Source of the DNA: Phoenix dactylifera
Lineage: Eukaryota; Streptophyta; Magnoliopsida; Arecales; Arecaceae
Direction of reading: 5' to 3'
NCBI RefSeq assembly: GCF_009389715.1
Contig: NC_052399.1
Span: 28,963,146 to 29,027,145, forward strand
Length of the DNA stretch: 64,000 nucleotides
Both the position numbers and the translations under genes were made by a program. The notes beneath the pieces are model-generated. The model did not search any database. It saw nothing but the letters and a program-made list of their open reading frames with translations, and was not told the DNA's origin. Shown in pieces: positions 35,945 through 47,972 of this stretch (the stretch's first letter is position 1; each line of letters begins with the position of its first letter).

Positions 35945-37700
35945 AATTACAAAAAAGCCCAAGCTTTGAAACCAATATTTCCGGTTATCTAGTTATTTAT
36001 ATTTAGCCTTTCAATTGCAAATAAATGGCCAAGATTACGCGCGCGCGCGTGGGCGCACACGAGTGCGTATTTGGCAAAGAGGGCCCTTGCTTTTATGGTA
36101 CTCCTTTAAATATTTGAATAGTTTCCATGCTATACTTGTCTAGCCTTATTCCTTCATTGAATGGCATGTGGTTCACTACCAAAAAAATTGCATGGGTGAA
36201 CTCTTTTTTAAATCTTTCCTAAATACAGTGTTAATTAATTTTATTTGGGATTTTAGGATTGAAACCTTTAGGAGATATAGGGACTATTGTTTAAAAACAA
36301 AGATCCATAAAAATATATGCTTCTCAATAATTTCATGTATGCTTGAAGATTTTGGTCGACATCTTAGTTGCATGTAAGAATATTCATTTAAATACAATAA
36401 GTCTAGAAAGGAGTGTGAATGAAAAAATATTCATGAAAACATTTTACATTTAAATTCTTCACCACCATTTAAAGAACCAAAAGTGGAAATAAAGTATAAA
36501 TGTTTGATAATTGCGTGATGAATATTTAATTAGAATAGAGTCAGCAAAAAAAATGCTTTTGTCCCTCCAAAAACTTTTCCAAATGGAACCGAAATTGAAG
36601 TGATATGCAAACCAAATAATTAGGGTTGAGATGATGAAAATACTACAGGAGAAGAAGGAGGTGATGCTACTTGGGGTGTCTATTAGTTGAGAAGAAGAGG
36701 GACATGTGAGGGTAAGCTAGGAAAAACTTAGAATACAATATGGCTAAAATGCTTGCTTATTTTTCATTATTGACAGTCTACTATTATGGTGATTTTCAAT
36801 AATGTAAACTTTACAATTACTTATGTACCGACCGTGTTTTTTGGAAAATGTTTGTGTAAGTTGTTCATCATTTCAACATTTTTAGAAAACCATTTCCTTT
36901 TCTTAAGAAAGATATTTAGTTGTTCCAAAGCCTAATATTTAATGGTGTAGTTTTCACAATTCGAGGCTAACTTAGTAAGTCCAAGCCTTAAAATATCCAA
37001 TTTAAGACTCAATAAGATGGCTTAATTTACTTGCACTCCTAAACTATCTCACAATACCATTAACCAGTGACACCAACTAATTTGAAACAGTAAATTATCG
37101 CTCACTAATACTAAATAAGTGAATTGGTTCCACAACATTACACATGCAAATGAACCTACCTCTAAACAAACTAATCAATCATGCAAAGTTTGTGTTAATT
37201 CTTGATTAAATCTAAAGACAACCGCCTAGATAAGCCCCATGTAGCATGTTTGCATAGCAAATTTGAATTGATCCTTGCTAGAAGAGACAACTAAACAAAA
37301 GTAAAAAAGAAAAATCAACATCAACTTGATTAATCCCGAAAAATCAAGATTGGCACTCAAAAGTTTTTGCTTATAGAAGGATTCGATCCATTATGCAAGT
37401 ATGAACTGCAAAGCTCTTCCGCATTATATGAACATTGTCCCTGATTTTTCATTCTTGGTTATCAATATTCATATAAATTAAGATTATGTTCCAAAAAAAA
37501 AAGGAGAAAAAAAATAGAACCGGTTCAGTCATGGTTGGGTTATTTGGTTCGAAAAGGATCAAAGGACTCCGGTCTAAGCCGGCCGACCCCCCAAGGAAAT
37601 ATTTTATGTCCTCAGGGGGCAAACACAAATAGAAACTCACGCTTCCGACCAGCTTCAAATACCCACACTAAGCGAAAAGAGCGAGACGAAGCGAGAAGAG
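35945..37700. other. Intergenic, AT-rich, no gene recognised
   Basis: Sequence between the MITE and the promoter of the WD-like gene. A short alternating CG run (about 36038-36048) stands out. GC content rises from about 37560 towards the gene start. Nothing else was recognised. Confidence 0.4.
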
Positions 37701-37734
37701 AGAGACGAAGCGAGGGAGCTTCTCCCCGGTAGCC

Positions 37735-37796
37735 ATGGAGTTCGGGCAAACCCTAACCCTAGCTCCATGCCTTCCCCTCTCTACCCAGTGAGCTAA
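37735..37796 (+). promoter_or_regulatory. Two short upstream ORFs and a telo-box in the WD-gene leader
   Basis: An 18-codon uORF (MEFGQTLTLAPCLPLSTQ, 37735-37791) and an overlapping 9-codon uORF in another frame (37767-37796) end about 70-75 bp before the main ATG. The first uORF has a favourable start context (AGCCATGG). Inside it lies AAACCCTAACCCTAG, a telo-box motif often found near starts of plant genes for translation and growth. Whether the region is transcribed is inferred from its closeness to the ATG. Confidence 0.55.
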
Positions 37797-37863
37797 CGTC
37801 ACGTCTCCCCCGCGTCCCGGCCGTCGGAGTAGAGGTAGAAGGAGGCTGACGTGGGGCGCCGAG

Positions 37864-40800
37864 ATGGAAAACCACAAGAAGTCGCTGCTGAGGGTCCGGC
37901 TCCGGGTGACGGCGAGGAAGCGCGGCACGGAGTCGAGCTCAAGCCTGGGATCCGCCCGGAAGCTCCGGGAGCGGGACTATGCCAACTCCGTGAGGAAGCT
38001 CCACCACCGCGAGATCGGTGGGTTACCCCGGATGGCCCGGGGCACCGCCACCAACTCGCCAGAGAAGTTCCGCAACATGCAGCTTCAGGTTTATGCTTTA
38101 AAACCCTCAGAATTAGGATTTCTTGTTCTAGGGTTTTGGATTCCTTTTGGATTTGGCGTTTGATTTTTTTTCCTTTGTTACTGAAATCTTAGAAATCGTT
38201 CAGTGTTTCGTGGTTGATTTGTTTTTTCGTTTTTTGGGATTTAGTCCATGTTGCTCTTGATTAGGGTTTTGGGTAGCTAAATTGGAAGCTCGTTCACGGA
38301 TTTGTGATCGTAATGCTGCAGAGATCAGTATTCGGACTAGGGTTCGTGCTTGAATGCTGAATTCTAGATTTAAAATTTAGCTTGGGGAACCATGAACTCG
38401 TTTCTGGATTTCAATTTTATTTAATTCTAACTGCTTTGGTAGATCAAGTGATGCGGATAAAACATGAATGACATGTCTTTTGCTATTATGGATGTTCTTA
38501 TATTTTCGATTTATCAATCAAGCGTTTGATCTTCCATGTGTGCTCAAATTTTTCTTTTTCTTTTTTTTTTTGTTCTTGAATTAAAGATTAGGGGTAGATC
38601 TCTTAGTGATAAAAATAGGTAAGAGTAGAGAGGTATGATAATGGTATTATTTTCCTCTTGTTAGATCGAGATTGACTAGATAAGCAGAGCATTGCCTTTT
38701 CTTGAATGTAGAGATAGACTGACTAGATGTATTTCTGGTTGAACTGAAAGTTTCAATTGGCATGTGGCGAAACAAGTTGAGTACCACATGTTTGATGATC
38801 TTTTGGGCCAGTGGATTGCATTATATGATAGAGAATATAGTTTCATATTATCTCAGAAAAACTGTTTTTGCTTACATGTAAAAGGAGAGCAAATCTAGAT
38901 TAGTTATAAAACCTTGAAAAAAAGATCACTATCATTTCCTCGAGTAAGTATTACATCCGGATCCGTCGAAAGAGAAATTCCTTATATTCATGTTAGATTT
39001 CAAATCCAATTGGACTTTCCTCTTATGAGATATCTCCCAACTTCACCTTATATATGATTTAGATCCTGATATATAAAATTTGTTAGAAGCATCTAACCAA
39101 TTCATTGTGTGAAAGATGATGCCTAAATTTCTAATTACAATATCTCTGAAGCAACCGTGGAAGTTGAGGCGCTCTAATACTCATTAGAAATTACTTTTTT
39201 TAATTTGCACTATAGTGCCTTTGCCTTGGAGATTCAAACTTTATGCCTCCATGAAGATGCAGGATTAATGCCACAAACTATTCCACAAACCAAACAAAAT
39301 TTTCAGCATTCATCATTAATGGATTGCATTCCAATTTGCTCTACACTATTAAAGGTTACCATTTTTCAGTTTCATCTAAACTCTTTGCAAACTTAGGGAA
39401 AGTTTGGACGGTTGTTCCTTGATCGCATGAGTTTTATTTGTGACCAATAAGGTACCTCCTTCCCTGCTGATTGACCATATAGGTTTCATGACAAGTCCCT
39501 CTCTTAAATCTTCTTTGGCTGGGAATTCAACAATAATAATTTTTTAGAAGTTCAATGTCGTTCGGACATTCAATCGTAAAATCTGCTCAATATTTTCATG
39601 GGATCATCTCTATTTTCAGTTGCTCTATGTAGCTAACCCCATATTTGATTGGAAGAAGCCTGGATGGTGATGATGTTCACTGTTGTTTGAGTGAGTGCTT
39701 AGCATTTGAGAATTGTTCCAATTTTCTGCTTTAATATTTTTTCTCTATAAAACTAAAAACAGTCCTCATGCATGGTAGACTCTTTACAAGGTTGCACATA
39801 GGAATAGCTAGCTCAAGATCAACTATTGCGTGATGTCTCCTACAAGTTACAACTAGGGGTGCAATCGAGCCAAGCTGAGTCGAATAGCTCAACTAAGCTT
39901 TTGAGCCTTCAAACGAGTATTTTTCTACTCGAGTTCGATTTGAAAAACTGTTCGAGCTATACTCGAGCTCGGTAATAGTCTAGTAGCGTCGAGTTCAAGC
40001 AGCCATGAGCTGCTCGGCTCATTTGTGTTCCTAGTCACAACTCATCTTCTACAGTTTCTCTCCTTTTTTAACCTTTTTCCTAAATTGCTTGAAGATGAAG
40101 ATGAATGAAAATGCATATGGGGGTTAAAAATGGAAACCGAACTTGTCTTATTTTATTTGTATGTGCATTGAATTTTTTTGACCTCGCAACTTAGGTCATT
40201 CTATTGTTTTCACCTTCCAAATATGTAGTTCCAATCTTTCTACCCCAGTCCGAATTGAAAAAGGGAGATTAGGGTAGCTTATAGATTGCTCTGAAAACCA
40301 AAAGTTTTAAGAGCCTTTGAGGTTCAAGCTAGAGTCGTATTTGCACAGACATTACCTATATAGTTTGCTTTTCAACCTTTTTTCCTCTAAAAGTTCCAAC
40401 ACATAAACACTTATATCCAAATCAAACATATATATGTACGTAGATACATATACGCATTAAGAGTTGAAGTGCCATAACTGATACTAAAGTTTAGAGTGCC
40501 TTATGAAAAAACTTTTCAAAAAGCCATGCCAAGAACTGATCCTTGCTCATTCTATTTCTTAGCTCTACATGAAATTATATGGAACAATTGAAGCATTATA
40601 AAACTGGTTCTTAAATTAAAGCATGCCGCACACTAGTTGAACAAGAGAAGCATATAACTCATCTCATTTATGCATCCATTATTTGGCTTGTGACTATCAA
40701 GATAAGTTTTTTGCTGGCATGAAAAAAATGTATTTGCATTTCACCATTTGTTTTGCAAATATAGCAGTAGTTATAATTGGAAGTTCTATTCACAGTTATA

Positions 40801-43800
40801 AATTGCTGATTTAAAAGTTTTGATGTCTTAAGGATTAAGTTGGGATTTGTTGTTGAGCATAGAAACTGGGTTTCAGCGGTTTCTTGCTCTTAATCAGTTG
40901 TCACTTTGGTCACATCTTATTTTACTGTACTAGTAAACTGGCTTCAAATTACGTGCAAGGATAAGTGTGTAATGGAAGGTCTAAGAAAACATAAATAGAA
41001 GTTATTTGAAATGATTTGGAATATTTTTGCCTTGTCAAAATCAGTAGTCCTTATTAGGAATAATTATGAAGAAGAATTCACAATATGAATCCCATATAAA
41101 TTGACTTCATTTTCAAGTAAGGGCAAGCAGGATCATTCTCTCTCTTTGATTTGTCACTTATTTTGGACCATAAGATCCTAGCAGAAAGTAGTAATTTACT
41201 TTCTAGGCTTGTCAAGATGTATCAAGAAAAGAATGTTCTCCAGAAACCAAATGTTAGGGTTATTCCACACTGAAACAAAATGTGTTTCTTTTATTCTTTT
41301 TCGCTGCTTCTGACTGTTAGGTTCTGCTGCATAATAATACATCACTCTAGGGAAATATTTTCAAAACAGTATCTCATAATTAAATCACTTAATAAAAAGG
41401 ATTGTGAGGAAAAGATATATCTTTGGTGCTACACTTTATAAGATACATTATGATCATTCTCGTCTGAGAAAGTATGTACAAGTAGAAAACACAATAATAT
41501 TGCATGGTTCATAGGAAGAGACCAACCTTGAGGTTATGGGATAAGGCTACTTTTGTCGCTCTCCATTGAGACCTGATATTCATCATTGCTTCAGGCTTAT
41601 TTCAAACCTGCAAGCTCAAAGTTGCAAATATCCCCATCAGCCACTGATCTGTTAGCCTTCATCTTATGCAATCCTTCTAATGAAGAGCTAAATATAAAGT
41701 TAATATGTGTACTTTTAGCATAAACCACATCTATAATCAAGGCATCATTAACATTTAGTTCATTTTGATATTTATAATATTTCGGTATCTTAATGTAGCA
41801 ACCACCCACATGGCATAAAATCAGATGGTTGCCATTCTTCCGAATCAGGCTATTGCAGTGTGAGTGCAGCATGAGCAAGCATCTGTTCTGCGAGAATGTT
41901 GACCATTGAAATAAGAGAGCAATGTACCAGCTAGAATTCGAGATTGTAACTAACAAGCAGGATAATTTATTCAGTTCATTTTAGCATCTTTTACCTTTCC
42001 AGCACAACAGCTTACACTTGAGGTTTTAAGGACTCGCATTTTATAGGGTTGAGGGAAAGGTTTCAGTGTGCTGGCTTGCTACATTCCCTATATCATGAAG
42101 CAAAACGTGGCCACAACATGATAAGGTATTTCTTTGTGAGGTGGTGGAACTATAAAAACCTCCAAAGATAAATATGGAGGAGAAGAACATTCATTTCCAC
42201 TTGAAACCAATGTCTATATATATATATCATAGATGTGCTGTCACTGAAAGTGCTATCTTTTGAGGCAGAAGATCCATATTCTCTCATATCTCTCAGGTTG
42301 CAATTTAGGATATGTCATGGAAAGTGCAAGTGTAGTTTCTTTTCTTCTTTAATTAATTTCGTACTTTCTACGAGGTGATAAAGTCAATCTTTTTGTTATG
42401 GGATAGTAAAAAAGCATTAAAAAATGCACAAAGAGTAGGAACAATAGCTAATGAAGTCTTTGTTTAGTATCGCCTTTCAACAAATATCTCCTGCATGTTT
42501 ATGCATACCTACTAAGATATAGTATATATTCAAAAAACTGTCTGAGCCTTGCACAAGTCAATGCCTCTACTGCTGAATCTCTTTTGAGCAAAAGTAAATT
42601 TCTCATGTGTATTCTTTTTTTCTGGTTAACCACCCTCAATTGCAATGGCTAGGTGAACATGCAAAATGTGTACTTAAAGTCCTTGGGAGATTTAGCATCT
42701 AGATAGAAGCCATAATGCTTGAGCAGCCAGAAAGCCTTCAGAATATGCATTTCTATGAGCCACTAATTTTAAGAGTTCCATATAGTTTTAAATCTTGATG
42801 TTCTTCCTTCCTGGCAATTATGAGAAGTTTTAAAGTCTTTTGCTATAGTGATATATCACTTGGTTTTGCAAATGATGCCTTGTCAGACATGTTAGTGCCC
42901 CCAGCATGTTAGAATCTTCCACATAGTATTTAGTTTTATATTATCTGAGCTTTGTTTTCCCCCAATTCTAGAATCTTAACCGAAATGCCCACTAAAACTT
43001 AGATTTTCAGCCTTGCTTTAGATACATGTATTGGAACCTGTTGTATTCCTCATTTTCTTAGCTCATCTTGGTACCTTTTTTATCTGTGCTTCTGACCAAT
43101 CTTCTCAGGGTATTATGTAACAAAGATTTATCTACCTAGGAAAGTCAGAACACCCTTTTTCTATTTTCTGTTTGGTTTATAAAACAAGATAGGGCTGTGG
43201 GCGTGTCTTATTGATTAAGCAATAGTGCTTAAGTATATTCTCAAAAAAAGTACTTTTCTATGAAATTCATTACTCACTGTGAATTGACAAGGTCTAATCT
43301 TCCTCAGTTCTAACCTTGCCTTATGCTAAATAAAGGCTGCATATTTGAAATGATTCCTTTGTTTGCTATCAGAAAAGAAATGATTCCTTTTTTGGGTAAT
43401 GCAGGAGGAGTTTGATACCTATGATCACAATATCCATTTTTTTCTAAGACTGCAATTTCTAAAGAAGAGGTCCAAAATCATTGAGATTGTTGCAGCAAAA
43501 GATGTCATATTTGCTCTTGCACAATCGGGCCTCTGTGCTGCTTTTAGTCGGAGTAAGCCTGTTGATTTTACAGTTTTCTATCGACCCTTTTGTTTAATTT
43601 GATTGTCATTTGCGCTTCTTTCTTCTTTTGTTTACAGCGACAAACAAACGCATATGTTTCTTGAACATAAGCCCTGATGAAGTGATTAGAAGCTTGTTTT
43701 ATAATAAGAATAATGAGTCACTTATCACAGTGTCGGTTTACGCATCGGACCATTTCAGTTCCTTGAAGTGCAGGACAACTCCAATAGAGTAAGAAATTTA

Positions 43801-45546
43801 ATTTATGTCAGAATCTTAACTTTCCAAGATCGCTAATTTTTTATTGTTTTTCCTCTAGTTATTCTTGTATTTGTGAAAAAAAAACACTGTTTATCTCTCT
43901 GATTCTTGATATCTATAGAGTCATGGTAAAGTTGAAAATGTCTCCTTTTTTCTGAAGAGAATAAAAGTTGAAACTGTCAAAGTGGTTTATTACATAAAAG
44001 GTGGGATTCTCACCAATGCTTATGGCATACCCGCATTACAAAAAAGATAGGGTTCCCTGGGAGAGGTTATAGCTCATTGTATCTTTTATTGAGATTACAT
44101 CTTGATTTTTTTCACAATTAGTTATAGGGTCAATTATGGTACAGCTAGTTAATAATCAAGTTATCCTAAATATTTAGGGTCAGCAATTCGTGGGTGAATA
44201 GTTCATATTGATATCTAAATTCGATAAGCTTTTCAACCTTCATTCATGACATTTTATGGAACTCTGACAGGTATATTAGGAGGAATCAATTGGATGCTGG
44301 CTATCCTCTTTTTGAGACTGAGTCACTAAAATGGCCTGGTTTTGTTGAATTTGATGATGTAAATGGCAAAGTACTAACTTATTCAGCTCAGGATGGGTAA
44401 GCAACCTTTTGTCCCTTCTGTGTATTGATATCACGATATGGCTATCTAGTTGTCTAATCAGATTCATGCAAACATTTGCAGCACTTACAAGGTGTTTGAC
44501 CTGAAGAATTACTCCTATTTGTACTCAATATGTGATAAGAATATACAGGAGATCAAAATAAGGTTTTGATTCTTTTTTCAACTGACTCATAAATGCATCA
44601 CTCATACTTTGATGCATCTGATTCTTTCCATGTTATGATGTCTGGTTCTCTCTCTCTTTCTCCCCTGATTTCAGTCCGGGAATCATGCTGCTAATATACC
44701 AGAGGACTCCTGGTTATGTACCACTGACAATCCTGTCAATTGAAGATGGAACAGTGTTGAAATCTTTCACTCATCTGTTACACCGCAACAAGAAGGTTGA
44801 TTTCATCGAGCAGTTCAATGAGAAGCTTTTGGTCAAGCAAGAGAATGAGAACCTGCAGATTCTTGATGTCGAATGCTAAATCCTTTTCATCCTTAAATCT
44901 CTGTTGAATACTGTTCATTTGAGTTGTGACATTCTATAGCTGTTGCAGGTGCGGAATTCAGAGCTGATTGAAGTGAGCCGATCTGAGTTCATGACTCCCT
45001 CAGCATTCATCTTCCTCTATGAGAACCACCTCTTCTTAACGTTCCGGAACAGGACAGTTTCGGTGTGGAATTTCCGTGGAGAGCTCGTTACTTCCTTTGA
45101 AGACCACCTGCTGTGGCATCCGGACTGTAATACAAACAACATTTATATCACCAGTGACCAGGACCTGATCATCTCCTACTGCAAGGCTGAAGATGGAAGT
45201 GAAGATGAGGGAGAAGGTATCTTCTTTGCTTTGAGATGGTTTAATTTTATTTGTTTCCCTTTTGTGTCACAATGATGTCTGATCCTATGATCTAACCTCT
45301 GCAGCTCCTCCAGTTGGGTCTATCAACATGAGCAACATCCTTAGCGGAAAGTGCATTGCCAAAATATGCCCGCTTGACCCTGCACTCCAGATTGCCCCTC
45401 GCAAGCGAGGTGCCCCTAATCGATCCACCATCAGGAGCACCATCAGGGAAGCTTTGGAGGATGTGACTGCCCTCTTCTATGATGAGGACAGGAATGAGAT
45501 CTACACCGGCAACAAGCAAGGTCTCATTCATGTCTGGTCCAATTAG
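37864..45546 (+). CDS. Conserved plant WD40/beta-propeller-like protein, 8 exons
   Basis: Exons: 37864-38088, 43405-43552, 43638-43788, 44271-44396, 44482-44562, 44675-44867, 44949-45216, 45305-45546. Phases agree and give 477 residues. Intron 1 is 5.3 kb. Residues 1-75 are very basic (RVRLRVTARKRG, ARKLRERDYANSVRKLHHRE) and may bind RNA or target the nucleus. The rest looks like a beta-propeller: EIVAAKDVIFALAQSGLCAAF, FVEFDDVNGKVLTYSAQDG, LTFRNRTVSVWNFRGELV and the final NEIYTGNKQGLIHVWSN, typical of degenerate WD repeats. From memory, near-identical proteins of about 480-490 residues occur across flowering plants, annotated only as transducin/WD40-like, without known function. A Lys/Arg/Ser/Thr-rich variable insert precedes the last blade. 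The intron 6 donor is GTCGAA, weaker than usual but the only one that keeps the conserved frame. Confidence 0.93.
39855..40033. mobile_element. 179-bp MITE in intron 1 of the WD gene
   Basis: The left end AGGGGTGCAATCGAGCC and the reverse complement of the right end (TAGGAACACAAATGAGCC) are imperfect inverted repeats. Flanks GTTACAACT (39846-39854) and GTCACAACT (40034-40042) match 8 of 9 as a target duplication. The interior has repeated CTCGAG words in both orientations. Similar GAGCC-ended sequences are common in monocot genomes. Confidence 0.65.
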
Positions 45547-46829
45547 TAGTTATATGAACTCTGATTGTACATCCATCGATACATCAACTGCATCTCCCTA
45601 CCATGCCATACTCTGAGATCTTGTGTATCACTTGGGGTCTTCTTTCATCCCCACCAACCGACTAGTTCTGTGGTCTGTAGATTCAATAATGTTATATGTA
45701 TGATAATTAAGCTAAACAACCTTTTCATTTAGATTTTAGTTTACAAATTCTGTTCCTTTCTTTATTTTTTATGGTTAATTTTATATTTCTTTATTTTATA
45801 ATATGTACTTACTCTAGTCTCTAGATGCTGTTTATGATAAGGGGACATCAAGCAGTCTCACCAACTCATGCATTCTGTTTGTAGCTTCAAATTATATAAA
45901 TCTTAACGCTACCTGTTAAATGCTCCTAGGTTCACAAACTCCATATTATTTTTTCTTTGAATGCTCGTTCTAAATCTGGAGTCTCGTCTCTCATTGGATC
46001 TTCGGAAAAAAAGCATTCTACTGCTCTTTAAATTTTCAATTCTTAAGCATGTTAGCCGCCTTTATAATGTTAATAAATTGGATGGGGCGAACAATATTAT
46101 GACAATTGAACTTAAGGCCCACTATTTATTGCTTTGGAGAAAAGGATCTCTTTCTTTTGGTTGTTTTTCAAACATGCTCACACTAAGACAATTAAAAGAC
46201 ACATGATCTATATAAAAAGATCATACCATCATCGAAATTATTACTAGTTTGCACAAGAGAACAGAATGCAGTCCGATTCATTGGAATAACTGATGACTTC
46301 TTTGGATTTTGAGAAAAAATTTAGCTGTTTATACATTTCATAGTTATCTTGCATTAAAATTTGGTTTCCTAATCTCCTGCTACTCCGAACACAAATAGGT
46401 CTCTGAACCCATGTCTCCATAAAAAGAGAAAAATGTAACATTATCATAATCACCACCATAAGAAAAATTAAATTTGCCCGAAATCCACTGTGGATACGGT
46501 CCTAACAATTGGTTTCCACATTCCTGCTGCTGCTCAAAAGACAAATAGGTCCAAGACCTCTCCTTACTAATAATACATGAGATGCCAAAACTTCCAGAGA
46601 GCATCACATCCATGTAAGAAAAGGAGGACCATTTTTATAATTACCATCATCATAACATTAATAAATCAAATTTGCCCAAGAGAGAACAGAGTACAATTTC
46701 CTTCCACCATTTTCCGATTCAGTGAAGGGGTAGAGTCGTCTACGAAGTCCTATTCTCAGATCTAACACTGGGATCCAAATCCTTCCCACCATCTAAACGA
46801 CAAATAAAAATCCCCTGCTCCTCCCCCAT
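45547..46829. other. Convergent intergenic region with diverged direct repeats
   Basis: Lies between the 3' ends of the WD gene and the trihelix gene. The part at about 46380-46690 has two diverged copies of one unit: 'tgct-ctccgaacacaaataggtc' (46384) matches 'gctgctcaaaagacaaataggtcc' (46530), and 'catcataa...aaatttgccc' recurs near 46445 and 46640. A further 'gcacaagagaacaga' near 46251 matches 'gcccaagagagaacaga' near 46674. These may form part of the trihelix 3' UTR. Confidence 0.5.
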
Positions 46830-47972
46830 CTACCCACTGTTGTGGCTGGTATTACTGTTGCTGCTGTTGTTGTGGCGGCGGCCGTTGCCGCTGGCACCAG
46901 CTCCATCCCTCCTCCTCCTCCTCCTCCCAAGATGGCAGCTTTTCAGCTGAGTGAGCTCCATCTGGGTCTTCATGAAGAATTGCATCCTCTGGAGCTCCAG
47001 CTCTCTCGCAAACGCCATCCTCTGCTTCTCCATCTCCATGGCCTGTTGCAGCTTCGAGCTCTCCACTCTCTTGTACACCTTCCCGAACCTCAGTATCGCC
47101 CGCGTCAGCTCCCGCAGCCCCTCCTCCTCATCCTCCAGCTCAGCCTCCCGCTTCCGCCGCTTCTCGTGCACGGCCGGCTCCGGAGGGAGCCCATCAGACG
47201 AGGCGGCCGACAGCCCCGCCGACCGAGACGACACCGAGGGCGGCGATCTCCCCCTCTTGTTGCTATGGTGCGGGGTGCGGTGCCGCTGGGGGAATTGGGG
47301 TTGGATTGGAGGCCGGAGGGCGACTCCGGCCGGAAATTTCGAGGGATGGTGGGGGTTGCCGGGATTGGCAGGGGCAGGCAGGGCGGGGGTGGCGGTCAGG
47401 GTGGAGGTGGGCTTGTGGTTGGGGCCGAGGAGGACATCCAGGCGGCTGAAGAAGGGCCAGGAGGAGGTGTCGGCGGCGCCGGAGGCGATCTTCGATTTCT
47501 CGATCTTATACTTCTTCTTTAGAGTATCGATCCGGTTCTTGCACTGCATGTCGGTTTTGTGGGTCTTCGTGTAGCCGTCGCGGCTGGTGACGGCATCGGC
47601 CACCTCCTGCCAGTGCTTCTGCTTCAGGTTCCCCCGACTGAGCTCCAGGTACCGCTCCCCCCACGCGTCGATCAGGGTCGAGGTGGCGCCCTCGCTCCAG
47701 CAATCCTCGCGGCCGCCCCCGCCGCCGCCGCCGCCGCCGCCGGAGGGTCGCTGGATGGGGAGGGCCAGGGTTAGGGTGTGCTGGGGCGGGGCGGCGACGG
47801 TGACGGGCTCGACGGCGGCGCGACCGTTGGGGTGGGAGCTGGGGGCGGCGGCAGAGGAGGGCGCCACTACAGAGATGGGGTGCGTGGGCGGCGAGGGCGG
47901 CGGGGATTCGGATTGGGACTGCGACAGCGATTTGGACTGGGAATCGGAGCGGGCGTCGTCGTCGTCGTCCAT
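46830..47972 (-). CDS. Trihelix transcription factor, SIP1/ASIL-like clade
   Basis: DNA-binding nuclear protein of 380 residues, single exon. The N-terminus starts MDDDDDARSD and is Ser/Pro/Ala-rich, with a run of ten Gly at 78-87. The trihelix (MYB-like) domain is at about 91-157: CWSEGATSTLIDAWGERYLE, then GNLKQKHWQEVADAV with Trp92 and Trp121 as core residues, then QCKNRIDTLKKKYKIEKSK. In the SIP1 clade the third Trp is replaced by Ile, as seen here (Ile148). A Pro-rich linker follows, then a basic patch EKRRKRE (likely nuclear signal). A long C-terminal coiled coil at about 275-345 (LQQAMEMEKQRMAFARELEL) is typical of ASIL1/ASIL2, repressors of seed genes. The tail is Arg then Asn/Ser-rich. 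Gene structure and domain order both fit this clade; the exact orthologue cannot be fixed here. High GC content makes long false frames on the opposite strand. Confidence 0.95.
   Translation of the reverse strand: MDDDDDARSDSQSKSLSQSQSESPPPSPPTHPISVVAPSSAAAPSSHPNGRAAVEPVTVAAPPQHTLTLALPIQRPSGGGGGGGGGGREDCWSEGATSTLIDAWGERYLELSRGNLKQKHWQEVADAVTSRDGYTKTHKTDMQCKNRIDTLKKKYKIEKSKIASGAADTSSWPFFSRLDVLLGPNHKPTSTLTATPALPAPANPGNPHHPSKFPAGVALRPPIQPQFPQRHRTPHHSNKRGRSPPSVSSRSAGLSAASSDGLPPEPAVHEKRRKREAELEDEEEGLRELTRAILRFGKVYKRVESSKLQQAMEMEKQRMAFARELELQRMQFFMKTQMELTQLKSCHLGRRRRRRDGAGASGNGRRHNNSSNSNTSHNSG

Noticed and set aside
36038-36060. Alternating CG/CA stretch that could form Z-DNA
   Set aside because: Too short (about 20 bp) and with no context to support a function.
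46842-47774. Long frames (up to 226 codons) opposite the trihelix gene
   Set aside because: They are shadows of a GC-rich coding exon; the minus-strand frame has a clear trihelix domain.
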